The position numbers were made by a program, and so were the translations under genes. Positions 25,470 to 34,174 of a stretch of DNA of 56,538 nt are shown piece by piece. Positions within the stretch are counted from its first letter, which is position 1; every line of letters starts with the position of its first letter. The DNA is from an uncultured Actinomycetes bacterium (GTDB lineage: Bacteria > Actinomycetota > Actinomycetes > Nanopelagicales > Nanopelagicaceae), in the NCBI GenBank assembly GCA_903852815.1, contig CAINRW010000135.1:1-56538 (forward strand), in the 5' to 3' direction. The notes beneath the pieces are model-generated. The model made no database searches and was not told the origin of the DNA. It was given only the letters and a program-made list of their open reading frames with translations.

Positions 25470-25475
25470 ACAATA
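25470..25475 (-). promoter_or_regulatory. -10 box for yraN (leaderless)
   Basis: On the minus strand TATTGT sits seven bases before the yraN ATG. It lies in the 47-base gap between rnhB and yraN, so it could give the downstream genes transcription independent of rplS. Confidence 0.5.
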
Positions 25476-25509
25476 AATTTCCCCAGTGACGCTAATACGC
25501 CGCCGTGAA

Positions 25510-26118
25510 TTACTTGTGAATAAGCGCAGCGATATTTGAAAAAGAGCGGCGATGTTCTGCTATCGGACCAAACTCATTGAGTGCTCGCGTGTGTGCCGCA
25601 GTTATATAGCCCTTGTGGCCTGCAAATCCATAGTGCGGAAATGTCAGATCCATTTCGCGCATTATTCGATCTCGCGTAACTTTTGCGATGATTGATGCCG
25701 CACTTATCGTGACCACAACTTGATCACCTTTCCAAACAGCCAAGTTGGGAATTCCTAATCCTTCGATTGCATATCCATCTGTTAAAACATATGCCGGCGT
25801 TAACTCTAATCCGTGAACTGCGCGACGCATTCCATCTAAATTTGCTGCATGAACTCCGCGCGCATCAACTTCGGCAGCCGGAACCGTTATGACGCTAATC
25901 GCGGCAGCTTTCTCTGTGATTAAAGCAAATAACTCTTCTCGCTTATTTTCACTTAATTCTTTTGAATCTCGAACTAAGCCAAGCTCTGGTGCAAATGGAT
26001 CGTGTAAAACCACGGCGGCAATTACAAGCGGGCCGGCACACGCACCTCTACCCGCTTCATCAACTCCTGCAATAGGAGAAATTCCTGCACTGTAGAGCAG
26101 TTGTTCGATGACCTTCAT
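25510..26118 (-). CDS. rnhB: Ribonuclease HII
   Basis: This 202-residue enzyme removes ribonucleotides embedded in DNA and RNA from RNA/DNA hybrids. The catalytic start GVDEAGRGACAGPLV (Asp and Glu) is complete, as are RDSKELSENKRE, VTISAASIIAKVTRD and YGFAGHKGY. It sits five bases after lepB in the conserved rplS-lepB-rnhB order. Start ATG at 26118 matches the family N-terminus. Confidence 0.95.
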   Translation of the reverse strand: MKVIEQLLYSAGISPIAGVDEAGRGACAGPLVIAAVVLHDPFAPELGLVRDSKELSENKREELFALITEKAAAISVITVPAAEVDARGVHAANLDGMRRAVHGLELTPAYVLTDGYAIEGLGIPNLAVWKGDQVVVTISAASIIAKVTRDRIMREMDLTFPHYGFAGHKGYITAAHTRALNEFGPIAEHRRSFSNIAALIHK

Positions 26119-26123
26119 GAAAA

Positions 26124-26777
26124 CTATTTCAGAACATTGATTTGTGGAACGTACGTAATATTCTTAAATGGCCAAATTACTGCAACCACTCGCCCAGTTA
26201 CTCTAGAAAGTGGAACGAAACCTTTATTAATATCGTCTTGGTGATAGCGAGAATCTGCGCTGGCACCTCGGTGATCACCCATAACCCAAATTTTTCCTGC
26301 TGGAACGGTCACATTAAAAGTCATGTCGCTCGGTTTATTACCTTCAAAAATATATGGCTCTGTGACTGGCTTGTCATTGATCATGAGTAAACCTTTTTTA
26401 TTACAGCAAACAATATGATCCCCACCAACGCCAATGACGCGTTTAACTAAGTACTGTTTTGCTGGGTTAGGTAAAACACCAACTGCCACTAAGCCAGTCT
26501 TTAACTTAGCGATGTATTTATTAGAAGAAGTTTCGACGATCTCTGGTAGCCAGTTATCTGGATCCCGAAAAACTACAATGTCTCCACGCGAGATATTACG
26601 AGAAACAAATGGAAGTTTGTCGACTGCAACTCGATCTTTAACTTGCAGAGTGTTTTCCATTGAGCCCGATGGAATATAAAAAAACTGAACAAGAAAACTC
26701 TTGATTAATAAAGAAACGACGAGCGCAACTACAACAAGAACTGGGAGCTCCCTGAGGAGCGAACCCTTACGTCGCAT
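26124..26777 (-). CDS. lepB: Signal peptidase I
   Basis: This 217-residue membrane protease cleaves signal peptides on the outer face of the membrane. One N-terminal helix (about 10-35) precedes the catalytic-serine motif FYIPSGSMENTL, the lysine motif YLVKRVIGVGGD, and VMGDHRGASADSRYH near the C-terminus. It lies eight bases after rplS. The secreted proteins at 39550 and 47892 in this window are candidate substrates. Confidence 0.95.
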   Translation of the reverse strand: MRRKGSLLRELPVLVVVALVVSLLIKSFLVQFFYIPSGSMENTLQVKDRVAVDKLPFVSRNISRGDIVVFRDPDNWLPEIVETSSNKYIAKLKTGLVAVGVLPNPAKQYLVKRVIGVGGDHIVCCNKKGLLMINDKPVTEPYIFEGNKPSDMTFNVTVPAGKIWVMGDHRGASADSRYHQDDINKGFVPLSRVTGRVVAVIWPFKNITYVPQINVLK

Positions 26778-26785
26778 CGAAGCCT

Positions 26786-27337
26786 TTATTCGGCTGCTGG
26801 TGCGTCTACTGCAGGTGCATCAGCTGCTGGAGTTTCTACAGCTGCTGGAGTTTCAACGACTGCTTCGACAACTGCAGGAGTTTCAACAACTGCAGGAGTT
26901 TCAACAACTGCAGGTGCCTCAACAACGGCTTCTACAACAGGAACCACAACAGGTTCTGGAGTTGAAAGAATTCCATCACCGTAACCTTCAATGCCATCGC
27001 GCTTTTCGCGAATCTTTGCAGCCTTACCGCGAAGATCACGTAGGTAGTAAAGCTTTGCACGGCGAACTTCGCCCTTCTTTACTAACTCAATTTTTTCAAT
27101 AACTGGTGTGTGTACTGGGAATGTACGTTCTACTCCAACGCCATAAGAAACTTTACGGATAGTAAAAGTTTCACGCACTCCATCACCTTGACGGCGAATT
27201 ACGATTCCTTGGAAAACCTGAAGGCGGCTCTTGCTACCTTCGATAACACGAACGTGAATCTTGAGCTCATCACCCGCGCGAAATTGTGGGATGTCTTTGC
27301 GCAGCGAAGCTGCATCTACGGCGTCAAGAATGTTCAT
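26786..27337 (-). CDS. rplS: 50S ribosomal protein L19 with a long C-terminal tail
   Basis: This 183-residue protein has a normal L19 core (about residues 1-115), including [31 protein letters not shown] and [13 protein letters not shown]. Typical L19 is 110-120 residues. Here a tail of about 64 residues follows, rich in Pro, Ala, Val and Glu and built from PAVVET-like units. L19 sits at the 30S-50S interface. The AAAAAGGACG ribosome binding site precedes the ATG at 27337. It heads the rplS-lepB-rnhB operon. Confidence 0.95.
   Translation of the reverse strand: MNILDAVDAASLRKDIPQFRAGDELKIHVRVIEGSKSRLQVFQGIVIRRQGDGVRETFTIRKVSYGVGVERTFPVHTPVIEKIELVKKGEVRRAKLYYLRDLRGKAAKIREKRDGIEGYGDGILSTPEPVVVPVVEAVVEAPAVVETPAVVETPAVVEAVVETPAAVETPAADAPAVDAPAAE
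26789..26980 (-). repeat. Tandem low-complexity repeat encoding the L19 tail
   Basis: The DNA repeats a unit of about 15-18 bases coding for [12 protein letters not shown] and PAVDAP variants. The unit GCAGGAGTTTCAACAACT recurs on the plus strand. Such imperfect tandem repeats are prone to length change by slippage. Confidence 0.8.
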
Positions 27338-27369
27338 GGAATTCGTCCTTTTTTATCTTCATCTATTAA

Positions 27370-27389
27370 GCACCGGCTTTGGCAGGTGC
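27370..27389 (-). other. Inverted repeat in the rplS leader
   Basis: Arms GCACC and GGTGC flank a short interior with further GC/GC pairing, in the untranslated region upstream of rplS. It could be a leader hairpin or a weak terminator remnant. The 102-base gap between suhB and rplS holds nothing else that I can support. Confidence 0.3.
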
Positions 27390-27439
27390 AGACTGCGTAT
27401 CTTGCCATAGAAGGGCCCATGAGCGTAAATCGAGGGCAG

Positions 27440-28204
27440 CTAGGCGGGAAGTTCTGCGTGAATCACGTCATATAAATGCTTGCCGGCAGCAACGGTGAGT
27501 TCCATTCCACGCCATGGCGTGGTCGTCACGTGTGCCCCCGCCTCCGAAGCAATTAAGGCCCCAGCAGCCAAATCCCATTCTTTGAGGCCAGTTTCTACAT
27601 AAGCATCAAGAATTCCCGATGCAACAAAGCACAAATCTGTTGCCGCAGCGCCAGCTCGGCGAATATCTCTGATTCTGGGCAGAAAATATTGAATCAGATC
27701 AAGTTGGTTTGCTCGATCGGCAACATCATAGGCAAAGCCAGTTCCCAGTAAAGCGCGATTGAGCTCCACCGGGTCATTGCACGAGATTGGCAATGAGTTG
27801 AGAAAGGCACCTCCTCCCCTGGTCGCATGCCAAGTGGAGTTAATTGTTGGTGCATGGACCACGCCAACAACACTTCCCAATTCATCTTTGACTGCAATGC
27901 TGATATTCCAACCAGGTAATCCATAGAAGTAATTAACGGTTCCATCAACTGGATCAATCACCCATGTATATCCAGAACGAGAATCTATAGCCGCACCCTC
28001 CTCGCCAATAATTCCATCGTCAGGACGTGCGCTAAGAATTGCATTCACAATCAGTTTTTCGCTCGCAATATCCATCTGCGTTGCAATATCAATTGCGCTC
28101 GATTTAAAAGTTAAATCCCATGAAGCTGGGCGGTCCACAAGTAAGCGACCAGCATCTGTTGCAATCTTGAGTGCCAATGTTAAGAGTTCATCTTGAATGC
28201 TCAT
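27440..28204 (-). CDS. suhB: Inositol-1-monophosphatase family phosphatase
   Basis: This 254-residue Mg-dependent phosphatase shows the three family metal motifs: GEEGAA, WVIDPVDGTVNYFYG, and WDLAAGALIASEAGA. Substrates may be inositol phosphate, histidinol phosphate or related sugars. The ATG at 28204 (MSIQDELL) is preferred over a start at 28270, because TACTAT lies six bases upstream of it (leaderless) and the extra 22 residues are not family-like. It is divergent from the MFS gene. Confidence 0.9.
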   Translation of the reverse strand: MSIQDELLTLALKIATDAGRLLVDRPASWDLTFKSSAIDIATQMDIASEKLIVNAILSARPDDGIIGEEGAAIDSRSGYTWVIDPVDGTVNYFYGLPGWNISIAVKDELGSVVGVVHAPTINSTWHATRGGGAFLNSLPISCNDPVELNRALLGTGFAYDVADRANQLDLIQYFLPRIRDIRRAGAAATDLCFVASGILDAYVETGLKEWDLAAGALIASEAGAHVTTTPWRGMELTVAAGKHLYDVIHAELPA

Positions 28205-28210
28205 TCGGCA

Positions 28211-28216
28211 ATAGTA
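28211..28216 (-). promoter_or_regulatory. -10 box for suhB (leaderless)
   Basis: On the minus strand TACTAT is six bases before the ATG at 28204. The surrounding ATAGTAGCCC nearly fits the two-way ANNNTANNNT pattern seen elsewhere in this window, with C in place of the last T. Confidence 0.55.
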
Positions 28217-28225
28217 GCCCTGACA

Positions 28226-28231
28226 TAGGAT
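28226..28231 (+). promoter_or_regulatory. -10 box for the MFS gene
   Basis: TAGGAT lies seven bases before the ATG at 28239. If used, it overlaps the earlier ATG at 28230 and so makes 28239 the start of a leaderless message. Confidence 0.4.
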
Positions 28232-28238
28232 GAGCAAC

Positions 28239-29480
28239 ATGTTCTCGGCATATACAACATTGTTCCGCACTCCAGGAGCAATGAGGTTTTCGATTCCCGC
28301 TTTAGTTGGTCGAATGCCGATTTCGATGGATTCACTTGCACTTATTTTTATCGTTGTTTCCGTCAGTGATTCCTATGCGCTAGCTGGTGCGCTCAGTGCC
28401 CTTGCTTCCATCGTAATTTCTTTTTCAACACCGTATTGGTCACGAGTATCTGATCGAATCGGACAAAGCAAAATGTTGTTCCGCGTAGTTCCGCTCAAAT
28501 TAGCGGGGCTCACATTATTTATCGTCTTAGTCCTTAACCATGCACCTATCTGGAGTTGGTTTGTAACTATTGTTTTTGCTGAACTCTCTTCAGTAAATGT
28601 TGGCGGATTGGTTCGGCGTCGCTGGCTTCATGTTCTTAGCCCAGATAAATCCACCACTTCCGAAGACGAGCACGATAAGCATTTAGTAAATACTGCTTAT
28701 TCCTATGAAGCTTTGATGGATGAAATCGTTTTTATTATCGGCCCAATCACCGCCACTGCCTGCGCAACTTCAATTGCCCCCGCTGCTGGACTAATCGCTG
28801 GAATGTTTTTTATGGCGGTTGGTATGCCACTTTTTGCGCTGCAACACGCGACCGAACCTGCACCTTCTCCAGTTCGACATAAAGATCCACACCCACCAGT
28901 AATCGGAATACCCATCGTTCGTGCAATCGCTATTGCAACTACTTTCACGGGTGGATTTTTTGGCGCAATCTCAATTGTGGTAGTTGGCTTTTCAGAGAGC
29001 CAAGGTCACAAATCACAATCAGGATTGTTATTGGGATTGTGGGCTTGTGGAAGTGCAGTCATGGCGATCGTAAATGGTGTTGTCCAATGGAAAATTTCTT
29101 ATGCCGCACGTTTTCTCTTTTTCTTATCGGCTCTGACCGTTCTCTCAATTCCATTCGTCTTTGTGCACTCGATGACCTGGCTGGCCGTCGCGCTATTTTT
29201 TAATGGTTTTGCAATCGCACCTCTTGTAGTAAATGCATATGGCGTTGTTCAAGAAGTTGTCCCTAGTGAGCAAATCACAGAGTCCTTCACCTGGGTTGTT
29301 GCGGGTATGCCCTTTGGCGGCGCACTTTCTAGCGCGTTAGGGGGCTGGATCATTGACCACTACGGAGCACAGGTCGCTTTCTGGGTACCACTTGGATTTA
29401 TGGTCGCGGCACTATTGGCAACACTGCCCTTTTTCAGGCTTTACAGGGCCCTCATCCATTACCCTCTGAACCGTGACTGA
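28239..29480 (+). CDS. Major facilitator superfamily transporter
   Basis: This roughly 413-residue protein has about twelve membrane helices, with an SDRIGQSKML loop between helices 2 and 3 that matches the MFS DRxGRR-type motif. A charged central loop with EDEHDKH and TEPAPSPVRHKDPH separates the halves. The substrate is unknown. The start at 28239 is chosen from the promoter spacing; 28230 would add three residues. Its 3' end overlaps sepH by eight bases, so the two are co-transcribed. Confidence 0.85.
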   Translation: MFSAYTTLFRTPGAMRFSIPALVGRMPISMDSLALIFIVVSVSDSYALAGALSALASIVISFSTPYWSRVSDRIGQSKMLFRVVPLKLAGLTLFIVLVLNHAPIWSWFVTIVFAELSSVNVGGLVRRRWLHVLSPDKSTTSEDEHDKHLVNTAYSYEALMDEIVFIIGPITATACATSIAPAAGLIAGMFFMAVGMPLFALQHATEPAPSPVRHKDPHPPVIGIPIVRAIAIATTFTGGFFGAISIVVVGFSESQGHKSQSGLLLGLWACGSAVMAIVNGVVQWKISYAARFLFFLSALTVLSIPFVFVHSMTWLAVALFFNGFAIAPLVVNAYGVVQEVVPSEQITESFTWVVAGMPFGGALSSALGGWIIDHYGAQVAFWVPLGFMVAALLATLPFFRLYRALIHYPLNRD

Positions 29481-30252
29481 TCTTCGTTTACAGGGCAAGA
29501 GTGATGATGGTATTCACTTGTCTTTAATTGATGAGGATGGCAACGAATACTCCCTTCGCATTAATGACACTTTAAGAGCAACCGTAAATCAGCCTCGACT
29601 TTCTGCAGTTCCTGAGCAAGAAAATGAAACTATTTCAATCAAGGAGATTCAACGCAGGTTGCGTGCTGGTACACCTGCCGAAGAACTTGCGCTTGAGAAC
29701 AATATTTCAATTGAAAAAATCGAACGATTTGCCGGACCTATTTTGCAAGAGCGTATTTACATAATTAACCAAGCTCAACAAGTTCCCATTCGCAAAGAAA
29801 GCGGACGCGAAGCAGTTAACTTATTGGGAGTAGTGATCTCTCGCCTTGCTCCGCGCGATATTGATTTATCTGAATTAACCTGGAACACATGGCGCCATGA
29901 AAATGGAACATGGACGGTCGAACTTCATTATCCAAATTCGACGGGAGTTGGAATTGCTCAATGGAATTTTGATGCCACTCGCAGAACGCTCGCATCCATG
30001 GATGAAAATGCACGTTGGATGATGGGTGATGAACCACCTGCTCGCATCATGCAAACCCCAGGCTTGGTTTATTCTGAAGCGAATCATCCATCTTTGCGCG
30101 ATACAAACAATGTCACTCCAGAGGTGCCCCGACTAGCAGTTATCCGTGACGTGCCAGATGATGAATCTGCTCGTGATGGAGTTGTAGCTCGTGCGAAAGT
30201 TCCAAGCTGGGATGAAATCATGTTCGGCATTAAATCAACTGACGAGGATTAG
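29473..30252 (+). CDS. sepH: Septation protein SepH (DUF3071)
   Basis: This 259-residue protein is the actinobacterial FtsZ-binding cell-division regulator. The N-terminal DUF3071 region starts LRLQGKSDDGIHLSLIDEDG. A helix-turn-helix-like segment, ISIKEIQRRLRAG through NNISIEKIERFAG, follows at about residues 50-90. The WRHENGTWTVELHY region completes the conserved part. Streptomyces SepH is longer (about 340 residues), so the C-terminal tail is reduced here. GTG start at 29473, overlapping the MFS gene; corA follows after three bases. Confidence 0.88.
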   Translation: MTDLRLQGKSDDGIHLSLIDEDGNEYSLRINDTLRATVNQPRLSAVPEQENETISIKEIQRRLRAGTPAEELALENNISIEKIERFAGPILQERIYIINQAQQVPIRKESGREAVNLLGVVISRLAPRDIDLSELTWNTWRHENGTWTVELHYPNSTGVGIAQWNFDATRRTLASMDENARWMMGDEPPARIMQTPGLVYSEANHPSLRDTNNVTPEVPRLAVIRDVPDDESARDGVVARAKVPSWDEIMFGIKSTDED

Positions 30253-30255
30253 AAA

Positions 30256-31227
30256 TTGATTGTTGACTCAGCCCTTTATCAATCAGGCGTGCGAGTTAAA
30301 AATGGCGGAGACATATCCGACTTGGTGGATGAAGCTAAATCAAATGGTGGTTTTGTTTGGGTCGGTCTTTCTGAACCTTCTCAAGACGAGTTTGATCATG
30401 TAGTTGGAGAATTAAATTTTCATCCACTGGCAGTTGAAGATGCAGTTAATGCCCAACAACGTCCTAAAATTGAAGAATATGGTGGATTAACTTTCTTTGT
30501 TATTAAAACGGTTTTTTATAATGAGTCAAGAAGTGAAATTACAACCGGTGAATTAATTTGTTTTGTTGATACACATTTTATTGTAATTGTTCGACATGGC
30601 GAAGGCAGTCCACTTGCGACAGTGCGTGCAGATATTGAATCTCGCCCAGAATTCTTAACTCAAGGTCCATTCGCGGTATTGCATGCGGTGGCCGACAAAG
30701 TAATCGATTCCTACACTGAAATTGCTGCAGAGCTAGAAAATGATGTTGTGGCCTTAGAAACTAAAGTTTTCGGGGGAAATCGTCAGACATTTTCTCAAGA
30801 GATTTATTTCTTGAAGCGTGAACTTATTGAGTATCGGCATGCGATAGAACCTTTGGTTTTACCACTTCAGAAACTAGTGTCTGAAACTTATTCGGCAACA
30901 CCTGAAGCAGTAAAGCCTTTCTTCCGAGACACCTTGGATCATCTATTGCGCGCTTGCGAGCACGCATCAGGAATGGACTCGCTTCTTAGCTCGGCGCTCC
31001 AAGCAGACTTGGCGCATATTCAAGTTCGCCAAAATGAAGACGTTCGAAAAATCTCTGCCTGGGTCGCATTGGCTGCTGGACCAACAATGGTTGCTGGAAT
31101 ATATGGAATGAACTTTGACAACATGCCTGAACTTCATTGGCGATATGGCTATTTCTTAGTTCTAACGGTTGTGACAACTTTTAGTCTTGGACTGCTCTAT
31201 AAATTCAAAAAAGAAAAATGGCTTTAA
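30256..31227 (+). CDS. corA: CorA-family magnesium/cobalt transporter
   Basis: This 323-residue pentameric channel protein has a long cytosolic N-terminal domain and two C-terminal membrane helices. The signature GIYGMNF at the end of the first helix and the loop DNMPELHW are diagnostic. It imports Mg2+ down its gradient. The start is TTG at 30256, with GAGGA at 30244-30248 upstream. It is the last gene of the MFS-sepH-corA unit and shares its terminal TTAA with the convergent phosphodiesterase gene. Confidence 0.93.
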   Translation: MIVDSALYQSGVRVKNGGDISDLVDEAKSNGGFVWVGLSEPSQDEFDHVVGELNFHPLAVEDAVNAQQRPKIEEYGGLTFFVIKTVFYNESRSEITTGELICFVDTHFIVIVRHGEGSPLATVRADIESRPEFLTQGPFAVLHAVADKVIDSYTEIAAELENDVVALETKVFGGNRQTFSQEIYFLKRELIEYRHAIEPLVLPLQKLVSETYSATPEAVKPFFRDTLDHLLRACEHASGMDSLLSSALQADLAHIQVRQNEDVRKISAWVALAAGPTMVAGIYGMNFDNMPELHWRYGYFLVLTVVTTFSLGLLYKFKKEKWL

Positions 31228-32330
31228 CTTAAAGTTGTAGTCAATAAGCCAACTTGAGATTCAACAGAACTATCTCCACCGTGATGGCCAACCATTGCGC
31301 CTTCTTTGTCACTGCGTTCTGGATCCAATAAAACGGTATTGCCTTGGGCGATAGCAATGACATCACCCATACGATCCTTTGAGTCGTCACTGACAAACTC
31401 GCCAAACAGATTATTTTCTAACGCTGACTCGCGGGTTAAAACACGTGCACGCGTTCCAAGATTTTCCTGCCACTTCTGCGCTATCTCTTCTCGGGCATGT
31501 GCACTTTCGAATTCAGGTTTGAGATAAAGATGTCGGGCTCGAGGTTCGCCAGCAATTACTGCTACGCCTTCCAACAAATTATTATCTTCCCCGATAATAA
31601 TCTTCTCATCTACGTTTATCATTCCGTGATCCGAAGTTAGCCATATTCTTGTTCCATGCGGAAGTTCACGCATTAATTGTGAAAACATTTGATCAATGGC
31701 TCTTAAAGCACCTAACCATTTTTCACTTCCGACGCCATCGCTATGACCTGCAGCGTCTAGATCATTTACATATAAGTAAACAAAAGCTGGAGTTTTTTGA
31801 AGGGCATTTTTCGTTTCGCTAATTAAATCAGTGAAAATATTTGCACCCTTATATTGCGCTCCTCTAAATATTGCCCGAGTAAATCCGGAGTTTTCATAGC
31901 GTTTAGCGGCAACGTGTGTGACATTTATATTTTCGAATGCCGCACGTTCAAAAAGAGTTGGGACAGGTTGCCAAATAGTTGGATCAACTCGCTCATCCCA
32001 TTTAAGGGCATTTAAAAGTCTCCCACCGCTTCTAGGAACTTGCACGGTGTATCCCAACATCCCATGTGCACCAGGTAAAACTCCGGTAGTTAAAGTTGCA
32101 AGTGACGTTGCAGTTGTTGAAGGAAAAGACGTTTGAATTGTGCCGAAATTTGTAAGTCGAGATATGGCAGGCATTGCATCACTAAATTTTTCAATAACAT
32201 CGGCACCGAATCCATCGATTAAAAAAAGTAACTCTCGACCAAATGGTGATGGGCCAACGGTTAATTGGTCATCAGCGGTCGTTAAACCCAAAGCGGAAAA
32301 TATCGATGGAGTTATTTGCGATAAATGCAC
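31224..32330 (-). CDS. Alkaline phosphatase superfamily phosphodiesterase/nucleotide pyrophosphatase
   Basis: This 368-residue protein has the metal-site pattern of type I phosphodiesterases: FLIDGFGAD (Asp), FPSTTATSLATL with the Thr nucleophile, NDLDAAGHSDG (Asp and His), LTSDHGM (Asp-His) and VGHHGGDS (His). No clear signal peptide is seen, so it probably acts in the cytosol. Substrate unknown. The GTG at 32330 has TATATA close upstream, but spacing does not fix the start well. Divergent from psuG by 37 bases. Confidence 0.85.
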   Translation of the reverse strand: MHLSQITPSIFSALGLTTADDQLTVGPSPFGRELLFLIDGFGADVIEKFSDAMPAISRLTNFGTIQTSFPSTTATSLATLTTGVLPGAHGMLGYTVQVPRSGGRLLNALKWDERVDPTIWQPVPTLFERAAFENINVTHVAAKRYENSGFTRAIFRGAQYKGANIFTDLISETKNALQKTPAFVYLYVNDLDAAGHSDGVGSEKWLGALRAIDQMFSQLMRELPHGTRIWLTSDHGMINVDEKIIIGEDNNLLEGVAVIAGEPRARHLYLKPEFESAHAREEIAQKWQENLGTRARVLTRESALENNLFGEFVSDDSKDRMGDVIAIAQGNTVLLDPERSDKEGAMVGHHGGDSSVESQVGLLTTTLS

Positions 32331-32355
32331 GTATATATCTTCTCATTACATCGGC

Positions 32356-32361
32356 TAAGGT
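32356..32361 (+). promoter_or_regulatory. -10 box for psuG (leaderless)
   Basis: TAAGGT lies six bases before the ATG at 32368, with no ribosome binding site. The same hexamer precedes dinG and the SAM-IV riboswitch. Confidence 0.55.
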
Positions 32362-32367
32362 TTACCC

Positions 32368-33270
32368 ATGAACAGTGCGATTAAGTATTCCGCGCAAGTT
32401 GCTGCCGCACTAGAAGCGGGAAAGCCGGTTGTGGCATTGGAGTCCACAATTATTAGCCATGGTCTACCCCGTCCATCGAATTTAGCAGTGGCACGTGAAT
32501 GTGAAAAAATTGTTAGAGAGCGCGGAGCGGTTCCTGCGACTATTGCACTCCTTGATGGCTTCGTTCATATTGGTCTTGAAGATCACGAGCTTGAAGCTAT
32601 TGCCAACCGCAATGACATCTCCAAAGCATCTACGCGAGATCTCGCAATCATCATCGCTTTTGGTAAAAGCGCCGCAACAACGGTGGCGGCAACTGCGCAT
32701 CTAGCTGCCCTTGCCGGAATTAAACTCTTTGCAACAGGTGGTCTCGGTGGCGTGCACCGTGGGGCTAATGAATCATTTGATGAATCTGCCGACTTAACCG
32801 CACTTTCTCAACTGGATATGACTGTTGTTTGTGCCGGTGTTAAATCTATTCTTGATGTACATGCAACGCTTGAGCGCCTTGAAACTTTGGCAATCGGTGT
32901 TGTGGGTTATAAAACCAATAAGTTTCCAGGTTTCTATTTGACCGACTCTGGTTTTGAAATTGAACATCGAGCAGATTCTGCAGAAGAAATTGCGGCAATC
33001 ATTAAGGCACGTACTGCTTCTAAAACTTCCAACCATTCACTCATCGTTGCAAATCCAGTTATTAAAGAGATGCCGCGCGAGCGACATGACCAAATATTGG
33101 CAGCTGGCCTTGCTAACGCTGCCCGCGATGGCATTGACGGCAAATACGTGACACCATTTTTGCTGGAACATTTCCACACTGCCAGCGATGGTGAATCTCT
33201 TGCGATTAATACAGAGATCATTAAATCTAACTGTGCGCTTGCTGCAGATATCGCGGTTGCACTTCAATGA
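32368..33270 (+). CDS. psuG: Pseudouridine-5'-phosphate glycosidase
   Basis: This 300-residue enzyme splits pseudouridine 5'-phosphate to uracil and ribose 5-phosphate. Family signatures are VALESTIISHGLPRPSN at the start, the ATGGLGGVHRGA loop, KSILDVHATLERLET, and GVVGYKTNKFPGFY. It forms an operon with the PfkB kinase that follows with a four-base overlap, so the pair salvages pseudouridine from RNA breakdown. Start appears leaderless. Confidence 0.95.
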   Translation: MNSAIKYSAQVAAALEAGKPVVALESTIISHGLPRPSNLAVARECEKIVRERGAVPATIALLDGFVHIGLEDHELEAIANRNDISKASTRDLAIIIAFGKSAATTVAATAHLAALAGIKLFATGGLGGVHRGANESFDESADLTALSQLDMTVVCAGVKSILDVHATLERLETLAIGVVGYKTNKFPGFYLTDSGFEIEHRADSAEEIAAIIKARTASKTSNHSLIVANPVIKEMPRERHDQILAAGLANAARDGIDGKYVTPFLLEHFHTASDGESLAINTEIIKSNCALAADIAVALQ

Positions 33271-34148
33271 CCAAAATTTTATGCATTGGAGATCTTGCAC
33301 TCGATGTAATCGCACAACTCAAAGAGCATATTAATTATGGCAATGACACAGCTAGTAAAATTTCAACCCACCCAGGTGGTCAAGCGGCCAACGTATCAAC
33401 ATGGATCACTCGCACCTTTGCCCAAGCTCAACTCGTGGCTCGCGTTGGAAATGACCCAGTTGGTTTTGCATTAATTTCTGACCTTGATAAATACGGCGTT
33501 GAACATTCAAATCTTATGCATTCAGGCCGTCCAACTGGCGTAGTGGTCATTTTGGTCGATTCAAATGGGGAACGAACAATGTTTCCTGACAATGGCGCAA
33601 ATGCTGATTTAGAAATAAATGATTTACCTCCATTAGATGGTTTTGATGGCGCTTACGTAAGCGGCTATGCCTTGCTCGATTTTAGAAGCCGAGATGCTGT
33701 TCTTGCCATGATTAAGAAAATTAAATCTGCAGGAATACCAATCTTTTTTGATCCGACCACAACTGGTGCGATGAAGATTGTTGCTCGCGAAGAGGTTTTA
33801 TCGTGGGTTGCCATGATGGATGGGATATTGCTTAATTCTGAAGAGGCTCGATACCTTGGTGCTTCTGAGGATTTAGAAATAGCGGAAGAGAATCTCAATA
33901 AATACACACCACTTGTTGTCATAAAACTTGGATCTCGCGGTGCTACTGCAGTTCATCATGGGCAATTTATTAAAGTCCCCGCAATCACAACTAATGTCGT
34001 TGATACAACTGGTGCTGGAGATTCTTTTGCCGCAGGTTTTATTCCAAAATGGCTAGAAACAAGTGATTTAGAACAAGCTTTATCGGCAGGCACAGCACTT
34101 GCAGCAAAGTGTGTTGCAACAGTTGGGGCGCGCCCTCCCCTAAATTAA
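33267..34148 (+). CDS. psuK: PfkB-family kinase, probable pseudouridine kinase
   Basis: This 293-residue sugar/nucleoside kinase has the PfkB signatures HPGGQAANVSTW near the N-terminus and DTTGAGDSFAAGFI near the C-terminus, with the catalytic Asp in the latter. Its four-base overlap with psuG supports the role of phosphorylating pseudouridine before cleavage; another ribokinase-like substrate is possible. It ends shortly before the parC start. Confidence 0.88.
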   Translation: MTKILCIGDLALDVIAQLKEHINYGNDTASKISTHPGGQAANVSTWITRTFAQAQLVARVGNDPVGFALISDLDKYGVEHSNLMHSGRPTGVVVILVDSNGERTMFPDNGANADLEINDLPPLDGFDGAYVSGYALLDFRSRDAVLAMIKKIKSAGIPIFFDPTTTGAMKIVAREEVLSWVAMMDGILLNSEEARYLGASEDLEIAEENLNKYTPLVVIKLGSRGATAVHHGQFIKVPAITTNVVDTTGAGDSFAAGFIPKWLETSDLEQALSAGTALAAKCVATVGARPPLN

Positions 34149-34174
34149 CCAACTCTCTTGGCACAATGCTCCCC

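Noticed and set aside
26785-26990. Possible CRISPR array at the rplS repeat
   Set aside because: The repeats are contiguous, coding and imperfect, without unique spacers or cas genes.
26701-27102. Plus-strand frame rich in Leu/Gln opposite rplS
   Set aside because: It is the antisense reading of the L19 repeat tail. The composition is a by-product of the repeat, and no ribosome binding site or homology is seen.
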